A stretch of DNA of 64,000 bases from Burkholderia pyrrocinia (GCF_001028665.1 NZ_CP011504.1:3150755-3214754), one strand, 5' to 3'; shown: positions 1 to 9,037, numbered from the stretch's first letter. A program made the numbers and translations. The notes: a model not told the origin generated them from the sequence alone.

Positions 1-757
1 ACTGCTCGAAGCGTTCATCCAGACGCCACTGACGGTGCGCGAGGGCCGGCTGCTCGCGCTCACCGATGAAGGACGCGACTACTACCGCTCGATCAGCGCC
101 GCGTTCTCGGTGCTGCGCAGCGCGACGCGCTTCGTGCGCGACCGGTCGTCGCTGCGGCAGATCACAGTCAGCCTGATCCCGTTGCTCGGCATTGGCTGGT
201 TCATTCCACGGCTGCACGCGTTCCTGGCCGACAACACGGATGTCGACGTGACCGTGCTGTATGCGCATCACCGCAACTACCGAAGCGATGCGTCGGACCT
301 GTCGATCCGCTTCGGCACCGGCGACTGGCCCGGCTACCGCTGCGAGCGGCTGCTGCCGGGCGCGATGGTGCCGATGTGCAGCCCGTCGTTCCTGAAGCGC
401 CACGGGCCGTTCCGCACGCCGGCCGATCTCGCGCGCGCGCCGCTCGTGCACGACGAGGATCGCAGCACGTGGGTCAACTGGCTGCAGGGCGCCGGCGTGC
501 GGCATGTGTCGCACGCGGTCGGGCCGATGTTCGAAGATGGTCAGTTGACGTTGAGCGCGGCACGCGCGGATCTCGGCGCCGCGCTGCTGCGCGCGCCGCT
601 GGTCGAGCGCGAACTGGCGAACGGGGAACTCGTGCAGCTGTTCGATCACGCGCTCGACGACGGGCGCGATTACTACCTGTGCACGCGCGAGGACGCGGAC
701 ATGCCGGACGGGGCACGGCGGCTGGCGGCGTGGTTGAGGAGGATGGCGGGGATTTGA
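1..757 (+). CDS. LysR-family transcriptional regulator, 5'-truncated by window edge
   Basis: The reading frame is open from base 2, so the gene begins upstream of the window; only the last part of the helix-turn-helix region (ending LLALTDEGRDYY, a typical LysR linker start) and the whole effector-binding domain are visible. The segment LRQITVSLIPLLGIGWFIPRL and the later DLSIRFGTGDWPGY resemble the GcvA-type LysR subgroup, which binds DNA as a dimer or tetramer and usually controls a neighbouring gene. The presumed target lies outside the window. The internal GTG at 35 is a codon of the linker, not the true start. Family assignment is firm; ligand and target are unknown. Confidence 0.85.
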   Translation, partial: LLEAFIQTPLTVREGRLLALTDEGRDYYRSISAAFSVLRSATRFVRDRSSLRQITVSLIPLLGIGWFIPRLHAFLADNTDVDVTVLYAHHRNYRSDASDLSIRFGTGDWPGYRCERLLPGAMVPMCSPSFLKRHGPFRTPADLARAPLVHDEDRSTWVNWLQGAGVRHVSHAVGPMFEDGQLTLSAARADLGAALLRAPLVERELANGELVQLFDHALDDGRDYYLCTREDADMPDGARRLAAWLRRMAGI

Positions 758-849
758 GCGAAGGCGCCCTGTCGCCTTGCCGGACAACGGTTTACGCGAA
801 GGCGCCTCCCGCCGCACCCAGTCCGGGTCTTGCATGCCCTCGATCTGGT

Positions 850-873
850 ATATATGATATGCATATCATATAT
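850..873. promoter_or_regulatory. 24-bp perfect palindrome, probable toxin-antitoxin operator
   Basis: Bases 850-873 read identically on both strands (half site ATATATGATATG). The palindrome ends just before a GGAGG ribosome binding site (875-879) and 11 bases before the antitoxin ATG at 885. Ribbon-helix-helix antitoxins normally autoregulate by binding such palindromes over the promoter. That this one is bound by the antitoxin is inferred from position and symmetry. Confidence 0.7.
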
Positions 874-884
874 CGGAGGCTGTC

Positions 885-1103
885 ATGAGCCGGATTCTGG
901 TTGATCTGTCGGATGGCCAGCTCGACGAGTTGGCCGTCATCGTCGAGACTGAACGTCGTCCCCGCGCCGCGATCATCCGCGACGCGATTGATGCCTACAT
1001 TGCCCTGCACAAGCGCCCGCTCGCCGACGACGTATTCGGTCTCTGGAAAGATCGCACGGTCGATGGGCTCGCGTATCAGGAGGAAATGCGCTCGGAATGG
1101 TAA
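885..1103 (+). CDS. Ribbon-helix-helix antitoxin of a VapBC-type pair
   Basis: A 72-residue protein. Its N-terminal half (SRILVDLSDGQLDELAVI, then RPRAAIIRDAIDAYI) has the beta strand, helix, helix pattern of CopG/ribbon-helix-helix repressors, and its C-terminal tail should wrap and inhibit the toxin. The ATG at 885 follows a strong GGAGG. The gene overlaps the PIN toxin gene by 7 bases, the usual translationally coupled antitoxin-first order. It probably represses its own promoter through the palindrome at 850-873. Family assignment rests on pattern and neighbour. Confidence 0.85.
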   Translation: MSRILVDLSDGQLDELAVIVETERRPRAAIIRDAIDAYIALHKRPLADDVFGLWKDRTVDGLAYQEEMRSEW

Positions 1104-1462
1104 AAGCTCTCTTCGACACCAACATCCTGATCGACTATCTGGGCGGCGTGGAATCCGCACGCGTAGAGTTGGCCCGCTACCACTATCGTGCGATCAGCAC
1201 GATCTCGTGGATGGAGGTCCTGGTCGGCACGTCCGCACATGACGAAGCCCCGACTCGCGCATGGCTCTCGTCATTCGATGTCATCGCGCTCGACAGCACG
1301 ATTGCGAATCGCGCCGTGACTATCCGCAAGGAACGCCGCATACGCCTGCCCGACGCGATCGTCTGGGCATCGGCGCAAGTGAACGGGCTGCTGCTCGTGT
1401 CGCGCAACACGAAAGACTTTCCCGCCACCGAACCCGGCGTTCGCGTGCCCTATCAGGTCTGA
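1097..1462 (+). CDS. PIN-domain ribonuclease toxin (VapC-like)
   Basis: A 121-residue single PIN domain. Visible acidic positions match the magnesium site of VapC toxins: Asp7 in FDTNILID, Glu40 in SWMEVLVG, the Asp in LPDAIVWASA and the Asp in NTKDF. VapC proteins cleave tRNA or rRNA and are held inactive by the antitoxin encoded immediately upstream, which overlaps this start by 7 bases. Length is normal for the family. The RNA target cannot be predicted from sequence. Confidence 0.88.
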   Translation: MVKALFDTNILIDYLGGVESARVELARYHYRAISTISWMEVLVGTSAHDEAPTRAWLSSFDVIALDSTIANRAVTIRKERRIRLPDAIVWASAQVNGLLLVSRNTKDFPATEPGVRVPYQV

Positions 1463-1492
1463 GCCTATCTGCGCGGCGGCAATGCAAACGCG

Positions 1493-1660
1493 TCAACTCG
1501 ACGCATTCGCCCCGAACCACTTCTGCAAAAAGTAGCGCAGCGTCCCGCCGGAAAACCGGTCAGCTCCCCGAACACGGCGTAACCGAATCGCTCGCAGAGC
1601 CGCTTTGCATCCGGATTGAAGGCGTCGATCCACGCGGCTGCGCACCCTCTCCCCCTCGCA
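1493..1660 (-). pseudogene. Decayed C-terminus of a GNAT N-acetyltransferase
   Basis: On the minus strand the stretch DAFNPDAKRLCERFGYAVFG followed by ELTGFPAG matches the C-terminal acetyl-CoA-binding helix and last strand of GNAT acetyltransferases. A one-base loss then moves the tail to another frame, where RYFLQKWFGANASS ends at the stop 1493-1495. Nothing recognisable of the N-terminal half remains upstream. This is a relic filling the gap between the toxin gene and ahpC. The identification rests on a short motif, so confidence is moderate. Confidence 0.5.
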
Positions 1661-1851
1661 CTCGCATCAAACGGGCTCACGGCCCGCACGCGCAATGTCT
1701 CAAGCGCCCTCCGCCCACCCCACCCAATCAAGGGCCGGAAGCAGATAGAAATTCTCGATGCCCTGGATTGAAACAAGCAATTTCCCTAAATCAGGGTGAA
1801 CCCGGATACTGGCAACACTCCACTCACCACTGAAGCAAAGGAAACCACCCC

Positions 1852-2415
1852 ATGCCGATCATCAACACCCAAATCAAGCCGTTCAAGGCAACCGCTTACC
1901 ACAACGGCGATTTCGTGCCCGTCTCCGAAGAGAACTTCAAGGGCAAGTGGTCCGTCGTCGTGTTCTACCCGGCCGACTTCACGTTCGTCTGCCCGACCGA
2001 GCTGGGCGACCTCGCCGACCGTTACGCGGAATTCCAGAAGCTGGGTGTCGAAATCTACGGCGTGTCGACCGACACGCACTTCACGCACAAGGCATGGCAC
2101 GACACGTCGGACACGATCGGCAAGATCAAGTACCCGATGATCGGCGACCCGACGCTCACGCTGTCGCGCAACTTCGACGTGCTGATCGAGGAAGAAGGGA
2201 TGGCGCTGCGCGGCACGTTCGTGATCAACCCGGAAGGCGAGATCAAGCTGTGCGAAATCCACGACAACGGCATCGGCCGCGACGCAGGCGAACTGCTGCG
2301 CAAGGTGCAGGCTGCGCAATACATCGCGGCGCACCCGGGTGAAGTGTGCCCGGCCAAGTGGACGCCGGGTGCGGAAACGCTGACCCCGTCGCTCGACCTG
2401 ATCGGCAAGATCTGA
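1852..2415 (+). CDS. ahpC: Alkyl hydroperoxide reductase subunit C (2-Cys peroxiredoxin)
   Basis: A 187-residue typical 2-Cys peroxiredoxin of the AhpC/Prx1 group. The peroxidatic cysteine sits in [18 protein letters not shown] and the resolving cysteine in [13 protein letters not shown] near the C-terminus; the total length is that of enterobacterial AhpC. It reduces hydrogen peroxide, organic peroxides and peroxynitrite in the cytoplasm and is recycled by AhpF, encoded 128 bases downstream on the same strand. An AAAGGAAA purine run lies upstream of the ATG. OxyR control is usual for the family, but I could not confirm an OxyR site here. Confidence 0.98.
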   Translation: MPIINTQIKPFKATAYHNGDFVPVSEENFKGKWSVVVFYPADFTFVCPTELGDLADRYAEFQKLGVEIYGVSTDTHFTHKAWHDTSDTIGKIKYPMIGDPTLTLSRNFDVLIEEEGMALRGTFVINPEGEIKLCEIHDNGIGRDAGELLRKVQAAQYIAAHPGEVCPAKWTPGAETLTPSLDLIGKI

Positions 2416-2424
2416 CGATCGCTC

Positions 2425-2484
2425 CGCGCGCCTCGCACGAGGCGCGCGAGACACACGAATACGGGCCGCCGCATCGCGCGGCCC
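2425..2484 (+). promoter_or_regulatory. Two intercistronic hairpins between ahpC and ahpF
   Basis: An 11-bp perfect stem with a two-base loop (2425-2435 with 2438-2448) follows the ahpC stop, and a 7-bp stem GGGCCGC/GCGGCCC follows at 2463-2469 and 2478-2484. Neither has a T-tract, so they are not classical terminators. Such structures often stabilise the 3' end of the upstream message or dampen read-through, which would give more AhpC than AhpF. Function is inferred. Confidence 0.45.
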
Positions 2485-2543
2485 GCGCCCTCCTCCGGCA
2501 CGACGTGCCCGACCATAATCATTAATACGGAATCCGAAACGCC

Positions 2544-4142
2544 ATGCTCGACGCCAATCTCAAGAACCAACTGAAAGCGTACCTCGAAAAGATCACGCGC
2601 CCGATCGAACTCGTCGCCTCGCTCGACGACAGCGCGAAATCGCAGGAACTGCATGCGCTGCTGAACGAGATTGCGTCGCTGACGGATCGCGTGACCGTGA
2701 CCGAACGCCGCGACGACGCCGAGCGCAAGCCGTCGTTCTCGATCGGCGAGCCCGGCAAGCCGTCCGGCATCCGCTTCGCCGGCATTCCGATGGGCCATGA
2801 ATTCACGTCGCTCGTGCTCGCGCTGCTGCAGACGGGCGGCCACCCGATCAAGCTCGACGACGACGTGATCGAACAGATCCGCTCGCTCGACGGCGACTAC
2901 GCGTTCGAGACGTACTTTTCGCTGTCGTGCCAGAACTGCCCGGAAGTCGTGCAGGCGCTGAACGTGATGTCGCTGATCAACCCGCGCATCCGCCACGTCG
3001 CGATCGACGGCGCACTGTTCCAGAATGAAGTCGAGTCGCGCCAGATCATGGCCGTGCCGACGATGTTCCTGAACGGCGCATCGTTCGGCCAGGGCCGCAG
3101 CAGCGTGAAGGAAATCCTCGCGAAGCTCGATACGGGCGCGAGCGCCCGTGCCGCGAAGTCGCTCGAGAACAAGCCGGTGTTCGACACGCTGATCGTCGGC
3201 GGCGGCCCGGCAGGCGCGGCCGCGGCAATCTACTCGGCGCGCAAGGGCATCGCGACGGGCGTCGTCGCCGAGCGTTTCGGCGGCCAGGTGCTCGACACGA
3301 TGGCGATCGAGAACTTCGTGTCGGTGCAGGAAACCGAAGGGCCCAAGTTCGCGACCGCGCTCGAGCAGCACGTGAAGCAATACGACGTCGACATCATGGA
3401 CGTACAGCGCGCCGACGCGCTGATCCCGGGCGACGTGCACCAGATCCGCCTCGCGAACGGCGCGGTGCTGAAGGCGAAGACGATCATCCTCGCGACCGGC
3501 GCGCGCTGGCGCGAAATCAACGTGCCGGGCGAGCGCGAATACCGCAATCGCGGTGTCGCTTACTGCCCGCACTGCGACGGCCCGTTGTTCAAGGGCAAGC
3601 GCGTCGCGGTGGTCGGCGGCGGCAACTCGGGCGTCGAGGCCGCGATCGACCTCGCCGGCATCGTGAAGGAAGTCACGCTGATCGAATACGGCGCGCAACT
3701 GCGCGCGGACGAAGTGCTGCAGCGCAAGCTGCGCAGCCTGCCGAACGTGACGATCGTCACGCAGGCGCAGACAATCGAGCTGACCGGCGACGGCAGCAAG
3801 CTGAATGGGCTCGTCTACAAGGACCTGCGCTCGGGCGAAACGCAGCGCATCGATCTCGAAGGCGTGTTCGTGCAGATCGGCCTCGTGCCGAACACCGAAT
3901 GGCTGAAAGGCACGGTCGAACTGTCGAAGCACGGCGAGATCGTCGTCGATGCACGCGGCGCGACGTCGGTGCCCGGCGTGTTCGCGGCCGGCGACGTGAC
4001 GACGGTGCCGTTCAAGCAGATCGTGATCGCGGTGGGTGAAGGCGCGAAGGCATCGCTCGGCGCGTTCGACCACCTGATCCGGCAGGACGTGACGCCGGCA
4101 GCAGCGGCTCAGCCGCAGGCCGAAGAAGCGGTCGCCGCTTAA
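2544..4142 (+). CDS. ahpF: Alkyl hydroperoxide reductase subunit F (NADH:AhpC disulfide reductase)
   Basis: A 532-residue flavoprotein. The N-terminal tandem thioredoxin-fold domain carries the redox pair in [11 protein letters not shown]. The FAD-binding segment is [20 protein letters not shown], the thioredoxin-reductase-type CxxC is AYCPHCDGP, the NADH-binding motif is [18 protein letters not shown] and the C-terminal FAD motif is VFAAGDVTT. It passes electrons from NADH through both disulfides to AhpC. Length is slightly above E. coli AhpF because of an Ala-rich tail. The gene lies downstream of ahpC and is followed by a rho-independent terminator, consistent with a two-gene unit. Confidence 0.98.
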   Translation: MLDANLKNQLKAYLEKITRPIELVASLDDSAKSQELHALLNEIASLTDRVTVTERRDDAERKPSFSIGEPGKPSGIRFAGIPMGHEFTSLVLALLQTGGHPIKLDDDVIEQIRSLDGDYAFETYFSLSCQNCPEVVQALNVMSLINPRIRHVAIDGALFQNEVESRQIMAVPTMFLNGASFGQGRSSVKEILAKLDTGASARAAKSLENKPVFDTLIVGGGPAGAAAAIYSARKGIATGVVAERFGGQVLDTMAIENFVSVQETEGPKFATALEQHVKQYDVDIMDVQRADALIPGDVHQIRLANGAVLKAKTIILATGARWREINVPGEREYRNRGVAYCPHCDGPLFKGKRVAVVGGGNSGVEAAIDLAGIVKEVTLIEYGAQLRADEVLQRKLRSLPNVTIVTQAQTIELTGDGSKLNGLVYKDLRSGETQRIDLEGVFVQIGLVPNTEWLKGTVELSKHGEIVVDARGATSVPGVFAAGDVTTVPFKQIVIAVGEGAKASLGAFDHLIRQDVTPAAAAQPQAEEAVAA

Positions 4143-4180
4143 CGCACCTCAGCGCATCGTCGCAACGGTTTGTCTCTCTT

Positions 4181-4220
4181 GGCCCCGCATGCTTTGGTCG
4201 GCGTGCGGGGTCCTTTTTTT
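4181..4220 (+). terminator. Rho-independent terminator after ahpF
   Basis: A 10-bp GC-rich stem (CCCCGCATGC at 4183-4192 pairing with GCGTGCGGGG at 4201-4210, one G-U pair) with an 8-base loop is followed by a run of seven T at 4214-4220. It starts about 40 bases past the ahpF stop and before the convergent VapC gene. Confidence 0.85.
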
Positions 4221-4260
4221 GTGTCGACGCCTGGAGGCGCAGAAAAATAGCGAATTGTCC

Positions 4261-4656
4261 TTAACTGACGAGTCGCATCCCGGCAACCTTGGCCGCTTTC
4301 GCGTCAAACGTCATCGTGTATTGGCATTGCGCCTCATGGCACGTCCGTTCGATCAGACAATCGGAGAAATCCGCGGACGAGCCGGAATACACACGCAATG
4401 CCTTCCAGACCGTTTCCGCGGCTTCGACCACCAGTTCCTTCGTTCGCAATAGCGCCTCGATCACCTGCGCGATCTCGTCGCGGTCCGAACCGTAGGCCCG
4501 CGCAAGCACCCAAACGACCTCGACCAACGCAACCTGCGTGATATAGCCGGGATGCTCGGCAGTCAGCGATTCGACCAGCCGGGTCGCCTTCTTCGATTGG
4601 ACCGGGTCATCCTGCACGAGATATCTCACGAGCACATTCGTGTCGAGACCGATCAT
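4261..4656 (-). CDS. PIN-domain toxin (VapC-like)
   Basis: A 131-residue PIN-domain protein beginning MIGLDTNVLVRYLVQDDP, a common start for VapC toxins. The acidic residues expected for the metal site are visible: Asp in GLDTN, Glu in ALVEVVWVL, Asp in SADFSDCLI and Asp in TFDAKAAK. It overlaps the AbrB-type antitoxin gene by four bases (4653-4656), so the two are translationally coupled. It is expected to cleave RNA when freed from the antitoxin. Target RNA is unknown. Confidence 0.9.
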   Translation of the reverse strand: MIGLDTNVLVRYLVQDDPVQSKKATRLVESLTAEHPGYITQVALVEVVWVLARAYGSDRDEIAQVIEALLRTKELVVEAAETVWKALRVYSGSSADFSDCLIERTCHEAQCQYTMTFDAKAAKVAGMRLVS

Positions 4657-4898
4657 CGCGCCGACGCTCCCCGCTCCGCGATCGCAGCATTCATGTCTTC
4701 GATCGACACGGGTTTTGCCGGCTTGCGAATGATGCCTTTGAGAGAAGTAATCGAACCCGTGGCGGGAACGACTTCGTACCGCCCGGTCTTTTCGTTGAGA
4801 ATGAACTCGATTCGATCCCCGGTCGCAAGACCCAGGCGGGTTCTCACGTCCACGGGTATGGTGACCTGCCCCTTCGATGTCACGGTTGCCGATGCCAT
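4653..4898 (-). CDS. AbrB/MazE-type antitoxin (VapB-like)
   Basis: An 81-residue protein whose N-terminus (ASATVTSKGQVTIPVDVRTR then LGLATGDRIEF) is the swapped-hairpin AbrB DNA-binding domain; the tail (SLKGIIRKPAKPVSIEDM) is the toxin-wrapping segment often seen in VapB. It is the first gene of a toxin-antitoxin pair and probably represses itself at the inverted repeat 4917-4938, 18 bases upstream of its ATG. Confidence 0.9.
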   Translation of the reverse strand: MASATVTSKGQVTIPVDVRTRLGLATGDRIEFILNEKTGRYEVVPATGSITSLKGIIRKPAKPVSIEDMNAAIAERGASAR

Positions 4899-4916
4899 AG
4901 CGCCTCCGATTCAGAT

Positions 4917-4938
4917 TTCCTTACTTTAAGGTAAGGAA
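4917..4938. promoter_or_regulatory. Inverted repeat upstream of the vapB-like gene
   Basis: TTCCTTAC (4917-4924) and GTAAGGAA (4931-4938) form a perfect 8-6-8 inverted repeat 18 bases before the antitoxin start on the minus strand. Position and symmetry fit the operator bound by the AbrB-type antitoxin, alone or with its toxin. The binding itself is inferred. Confidence 0.65.
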
Positions 4939-5069
4939 TCGGAAACCGCAAGGATGCGTACCTGCGCAGGACAGGTCAAACCGCCTGCGACTGCCGGGCA
5001 ATGGGCGCGTCAATCAAATGCAGGAAACCCGATCATCTTCGCAAAAAATACACGCTCGAATCGCGCGGC

Positions 5070-5885
5070 TCACTTGGTCGCAGGCGAATCGCCATTCGCC
5101 GACGGCGACGCCTTGATACTGCTCGACTGCCTGACCAGTTGCTCGGTCATCGCGGCGGCAACCGGGTTCGAGCCCGACGACGAACCGCCCTGCCGAGCCG
5201 AACCGGAACCCGCCGACATCGACGACATCGGCGGCGGCGGCAACGACGGGTCGAGCTTCGCCGATTCCTTGACGAGCGCGGCCGTCTCCGCCGTTTCGGA
5301 TTTCGTTGCTGAAGGTGCTGCGGCCGCGTGGCGTTCGAGGCCGTCGCGCTTGCGCGGTGCGCGTTGCGTGGCCTGCGACGGCGGGGCCGGCTGTGCCGGC
5401 TGTGCCGGTTGTGCGGCCGGCGGGGTCGAATCCTGCGCATCAACCGTCACGACGTTGACCTTCGGCGGCGGTGCGCTCGGCTTCGTCACCGGCTGCGCTT
5501 TCTCGCTGACAACCGGAACGGCGGGGACAGATGCAGGTGCGGCGCTGACGCGCGCGGGTGCTGCCGGCGCGGGCGCCGGTGCGGATGGTGGCGGAACAGC
5601 CACCTGTTTCTGCGCCGGTGCGGGTGGCGGCGGCGGAACAGCTGCCTGTTTCTGCGCCGTATCGGCGTGGGCTGCCGTCGCGGCAGCCGGTGCCGGCGGC
5701 GCGATAGCGCCCTGCACCGCGTGATCGTTGTTCACGGGCGCCGTGGCAACCGGCGCGGACGAATCGCCGATGCCCGAATCTTCGATCGCACGGTGGTCCG
5801 CGCGCAGCAGCATCACGTAGGCAGTGCCGGCAGCGGCTACCAGGAGCCCACCGGCAATCATCAAGGTCTTGCGGGTACTCGTCAT
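5070..5885 (-). CDS. Pro/Ala-rich protein with an N-terminal membrane anchor, function unknown
   Basis: A 271-residue protein. Residues about 8-27 (LMIAGGLLVAAAGTAYVMLL) form a single membrane segment after a short basic N-terminus, so the rest is probably periplasmic. The body is low complexity: two copies of AQKQ(A/V)AVPPP around residues 80-100, long Pro-Ala tracts and AQPAQPAQPAP, then a more charged tail rich in Ser and Gly. No enzyme motif is visible. Such Pro-rich stalks in TonB- or TolA-like proteins span the periplasm, but there is no TonB C-terminal domain here. It stands alone, between a toxin-antitoxin pair and a metabolic operon on the same strand. Confidence 0.7.
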   Translation of the reverse strand: MTSTRKTLMIAGGLLVAAAGTAYVMLLRADHRAIEDSGIGDSSAPVATAPVNNDHAVQGAIAPPAPAAATAAHADTAQKQAAVPPPPPAPAQKQVAVPPPSAPAPAPAAPARVSAAPASVPAVPVVSEKAQPVTKPSAPPPKVNVVTVDAQDSTPPAAQPAQPAQPAPPSQATQRAPRKRDGLERHAAAAPSATKSETAETAALVKESAKLDPSLPPPPMSSMSAGSGSARQGGSSSGSNPVAAAMTEQLVRQSSSIKASPSANGDSPATK

Positions 5886-6047
5886 GCTTGTTCACCGATC
5901 ATGTCGACGTGAACAAGCCATCATACGCGGCCATCGGCCGTTGATCCCGCATGAATACATTTGGTTGCATTGATGCCGGCGGCGCGATCGTCAGACGTAT
6001 CGCGCCGCTGTTCCGGCACGATCAATGCACGATCATTTGCACGACCA

Positions 6048-6602
6048 TTACTCCGGAAACGGCAAATCGGTTTGCCCTTCCGCACGCATGCCGAACGTGT
6101 TCAACGTCATCGCGACGAGCGCGTAATAGCCGAGCAGCGCAACGAGATTCACGACGGTTTCGTGGCCGAAGCGCGCTTGCGCGCGCGCGAACGTCGCGTC
6201 GCTGACGCGCCGCGTGTCGTACAGCTCGCTCGCGAACGCATGGATCAACGCGTCGTCATCCGACTCGAATGCAGGTTCGATGCCCCGCCGGATCGCGTCG
6301 GCGGTCGCGGCCGGTACACCCGCGTCGAGCGCGATCGGATGGTGGATGTGCCACTCGGCCTGCGAGCGCCAGCGCGCGGCCGTCACGAGAATCGCGAGCT
6401 CCGACAGCCGCAGCGGCAGGCCCGTGCGATAGCGGCAGAACGCGCCGAGCTTCTGCGCGTGCTGGGCCACCTCGGGGCTGGCGATCCAGCCGAGAAACGG
6501 CCCGTTCAAATTGCCGCGCGGGCCGCTGAGAATGTCGGCCAGCACGGCCTTCTGGGCGTCGGTGGCCGATTCGGGATCGAACGGCGGCAGTCTGTCTGTC
6601 AT
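6048..6602 (-). CDS. Carboxymuconolactone decarboxylase-family (AhpD-like) protein
   Basis: A 184-residue all-helical protein with the AhpD/carboxymuconolactone decarboxylase pattern: LPLRLSELAILVTAARWRSQ, then EWHIHHPIALDAGVP, and a last helix FGHETVVNLVALLGYYALVA. The CxxC of peroxidase-active AhpD is absent, since no Cys pair occurs in the central helix, so a lactone decarboxylase-like or other role is more likely. It is the last gene of a minus-strand run that starts with an ABC importer at 11258; 35 bases separate it from the aminotransferase upstream. Confidence 0.85.
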   Translation of the reverse strand: MTDRLPPFDPESATDAQKAVLADILSGPRGNLNGPFLGWIASPEVAQHAQKLGAFCRYRTGLPLRLSELAILVTAARWRSQAEWHIHHPIALDAGVPAATADAIRRGIEPAFESDDDALIHAFASELYDTRRVSDATFARAQARFGHETVVNLVALLGYYALVAMTLNTFGMRAEGQTDLPFPE

Positions 6603-6637
6603 GGTGATTCCGGTAAGGGTTCAGTGCATCGATGCCG

Positions 6638-7984
6638 TCACGCGCCGGCCGCGGCGAGCGCCGCGTCGATCGCGCCCGACAGCCGCTCGACGATCGTATC
6701 GATCTGCTGCGCGGTGCAGACGAACGGCGGCGCGATCAGGATGTGATCGCCGTGGACGCCGTCGATCGTCCCGCCCATCGGATACACCATCAGGCCGCGC
6801 TGCATCGCTTCGCGCTTGACTGCCGCGTGCAGCTTCAGCGCCGGATCGAACGTCGCCTTGCTGTCGCGATCGCGCACGAGCTCGACGCCGACGAACAGCC
6901 CGCGGCCGCGCACGTCGCCGACATGCGGATGCGCGCCGTAGTGCTCGCGGAGCGATGCGCGCAACTGCTCGCCGCGCGCCTTCACGTTGTCGAGCAGCTT
7001 CTCTTCGGCGATCACGCGCTGCACTTCGAGTGCGGCTGCGCATGCGGTCGCGTGGCCGAGGTACGTATGGCCGTGCTGGAAGAAGCCCGACCCGTCGACG
7101 ATCGTCCGGTAGATGCGGTCGCTGACGAGCGTCGCGCCGATCGGCTGGTAGCCCGCGCCGAGCCCTTTCGCGATCGTCAGCAGGTCGGGCGCGACGCCGT
7201 CTTCATCGCACGCGTACAGGTAGCCCGTGCGCCCCATCCCCGACATGATCTCGTCGAGGATCAGCAGTACACCGTACTTGTCGCACACCGCACGAATCTT
7301 CTTCAGGTACGTGCGCACCGGCGGCACCGCGCCGGCCGTTGCGCCCACCACCGTTTCCGCGACGAACGCCGCGACGTTTTCTGCGCCGAGTTCGACGATC
7401 TTCTGTTCGAGCTCGTCCGCCAGGCGCTGCGCATACGCTTCGTCGGCTTCCCCTGCCTGCTGGTCGCGGTACGCATAACACGGGCTCACGTGATGCGCTT
7501 CGATCAGCAGCGGCAGGAACGGCTCGCGCCGCCACGCGTTGCCGCCGATCGCGAGCGCGCCGAGCGTGTTGCCGTGATAGCTCTGGCGTCGCGCGATGAA
7601 ATGGCGGCGCTGCGGCTCGCCCTTCTCGACGAAATACTGGCGCGCGAGCTTCAGCGCGGCCTCGATCGCCTCGGAGCCGCCCGACACGAAATACACGTGT
7701 TCGAGGCCGGCCGGCGCGCCGTCGACGAGCCGGTCGGCCAGTTCCTCGGCCACGTCGGTCGTGAAGAACGACGTATGCGCGTACGGCAGTTGCTGCGCCT
7801 GCCGCTTGATCGCGTCGATCACGCGCTGGTTGCTGTGGCCGAGACACGAGACGGCCGCGCCGCCGCATGCGTCGATATAGCGTTTGCCGGTCGAGTCGAT
7901 GATCTCGATGCCGTCGCCAGCGACGGCGACGGGCAAGGTGGCGCGCGGGGTGCGATGGAAAACGGTCGTCATGCGGTGCCTCAT
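6638..7984 (-). CDS. Class III PLP-dependent aminotransferase
   Basis: A 448-residue enzyme of the ornithine/omega-aminotransferase class. The PLP-binding lysine lies in LLTIAKGLGAGYQPIGATLVS, the cofactor Asp in LLILDEIMSGMGRTG, and the phosphate-loop region in YFVSGGSEAIEAALKLAR. Enzymes of this class move an amino group from an omega-amine or diamine to pyruvate or 2-oxoglutarate. It follows the C45 hydrolase gene by 3 bases, so both are probably one message. The context (amino acid importer plus amide hydrolase) suggests it processes an amine released from an imported compound; the exact substrate is not evident. Confidence 0.92.
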   Translation of the reverse strand: MRHRMTTVFHRTPRATLPVAVAGDGIEIIDSTGKRYIDACGGAAVSCLGHSNQRVIDAIKRQAQQLPYAHTSFFTTDVAEELADRLVDGAPAGLEHVYFVSGGSEAIEAALKLARQYFVEKGEPQRRHFIARRQSYHGNTLGALAIGGNAWRREPFLPLLIEAHHVSPCYAYRDQQAGEADEAYAQRLADELEQKIVELGAENVAAFVAETVVGATAGAVPPVRTYLKKIRAVCDKYGVLLILDEIMSGMGRTGYLYACDEDGVAPDLLTIAKGLGAGYQPIGATLVSDRIYRTIVDGSGFFQHGHTYLGHATACAAALEVQRVIAEEKLLDNVKARGEQLRASLREHYGAHPHVGDVRGRGLFVGVELVRDRDSKATFDPALKLHAAVKREAMQRGLMVYPMGGTIDGVHGDHILIAPPFVCTAQQIDTIVERLSGAIDAALAAAGA

Positions 7985-7987
7985 GGA

Positions 7988-9037
7988 TCAGGACGCGCCG
8001 TGCGCGCGCCCGGACGGCACGATGCGCGTCGCGAAGCGCTGCGTGCCGTGCTGGTGAATGGTGAAATCGATCGCCGACGCGCCGATCGCGAACACCGCGG
8101 TCGCGAGCGTGTTCTCGTCGTCGGGGTCGGCCGGGTCGTCGCGGTAGATCGGCAGCCCTTCCGGCGCGCGATCGCCGAGCACGCGCAGCAGCGCCGCTTC
8201 GTCGATCGCGTCGATACCCGGCGTCAGCGCATCGACGCGCCGCTGGCGATCGGCCGACGATTGCGTGACGATCTGCGCTTCTGCTTCGCAGCCGGGATGC
8301 ACGAGATGGTTCGCATGGCCGGCGAGCCGTGCGACGTCGATCGCCGAACAGCGCGCGGCGCTCGCTTCGATGCTCAGCAGCCGTGCATCGCCGGTCGCGC
8401 CGAGCGTGTGATGAAAGCCGCTCGCGCGTGCATGCAGGCGCAGCACGTCGGCCGCCGCGTCGAGCGACGTCGCGTCGAGCACGGCGCGCGCGAGGATCAT
8501 TCGCGGCACGCCCGCTGCCGGCGTGCGGATCCGCAGGTTGTTGATCGCCTGCGCGATGCCCGCGCGGTTCGCGGCAAACGTATGGCCCGGCAGCGAACCG
8601 GGGTAGTAGAAACTGATGAAGCCCGGCTTGCCCTCCGGCTGCACGTCGACGAGCAGGCAGCGCTCGCGCAGGAACGGATCGCCGTCCTCGTTGTGCGCGA
8701 TCCAGCGCGTGCCGTCCGCGCCGCGCGCGGCGAGCGTCGTGCAGCCGTCCGGCGCGTTGTGGATCAGTTCGCCGCGGCAGTTCCACAAAAAGATGTCCTC
8801 GGCCGGCCAGCCGATGCCCGCCGCGATCCCGTCCAGTTCCGCGACGAGATCGGGATACGCGGCCAGCGCCGCCTGCCGCAACGCGCCGACGAACGGATGG
8901 CCGCGCCAGCGGCGCACGGCCTGCCACGCGCTGCTCTGCTGCATGTACGCATCGAACACGGGACGGGCGAGCTCGCCGAGGCGCACGCCGATGTCGAACG
9001 GCGCGCCGGCGATGACGGGAGAAAGGGAAAGCGGCAT
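7988..9037 (-). CDS. C45 family Ntn-hydrolase (penicillin acyltransferase/choloylglycine hydrolase-like)
   Basis: A 349-residue protein resembling acyl-CoA:6-aminopenicillanate acyltransferase and peptidase family C45. The predicted self-cleavage site is Gly98-Cys99 in APDGCTTLAARG; the freed Cys99 would be the N-terminal nucleophile, and TRWIAHNEDGDP is the next conserved block of the family. Members hydrolyse or transfer acyl groups on amide bonds. It sits between an aminotransferase gene and a polar amino acid ABC importer, all on one strand, pointing to hydrolysis of an imported N-acyl or amide compound. Activity on beta-lactams cannot be inferred. Confidence 0.85.
   Translation of the reverse strand: MPLSLSPVIAGAPFDIGVRLGELARPVFDAYMQQSSAWQAVRRWRGHPFVGALRQAALAAYPDLVAELDGIAAGIGWPAEDIFLWNCRGELIHNAPDGCTTLAARGADGTRWIAHNEDGDPFLRERCLLVDVQPEGKPGFISFYYPGSLPGHTFAANRAGIAQAINNLRIRTPAAGVPRMILARAVLDATSLDAAADVLRLHARASGFHHTLGATGDARLLSIEASAARCSAIDVARLAGHANHLVHPGCEAEAQIVTQSSADRQRRVDALTPGIDAIDEAALLRVLGDRAPEGLPIYRDDPADPDDENTLATAVFAIGASAIDFTIHQHGTQRFATRIVPSGRAHGAS

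Noticed and set aside
1741..1851. OxyR site upstream of ahpC
   Set aside because: Expected from family knowledge, but no spaced ATAG-type motif set is convincing by eye.
7988..9037. Beta-lactam resistance role for the penicillin-acyltransferase-like gene
   Set aside because: The family has wide amide-hydrolase activity and the neighbours indicate metabolism; nothing in the sequence supports resistance.
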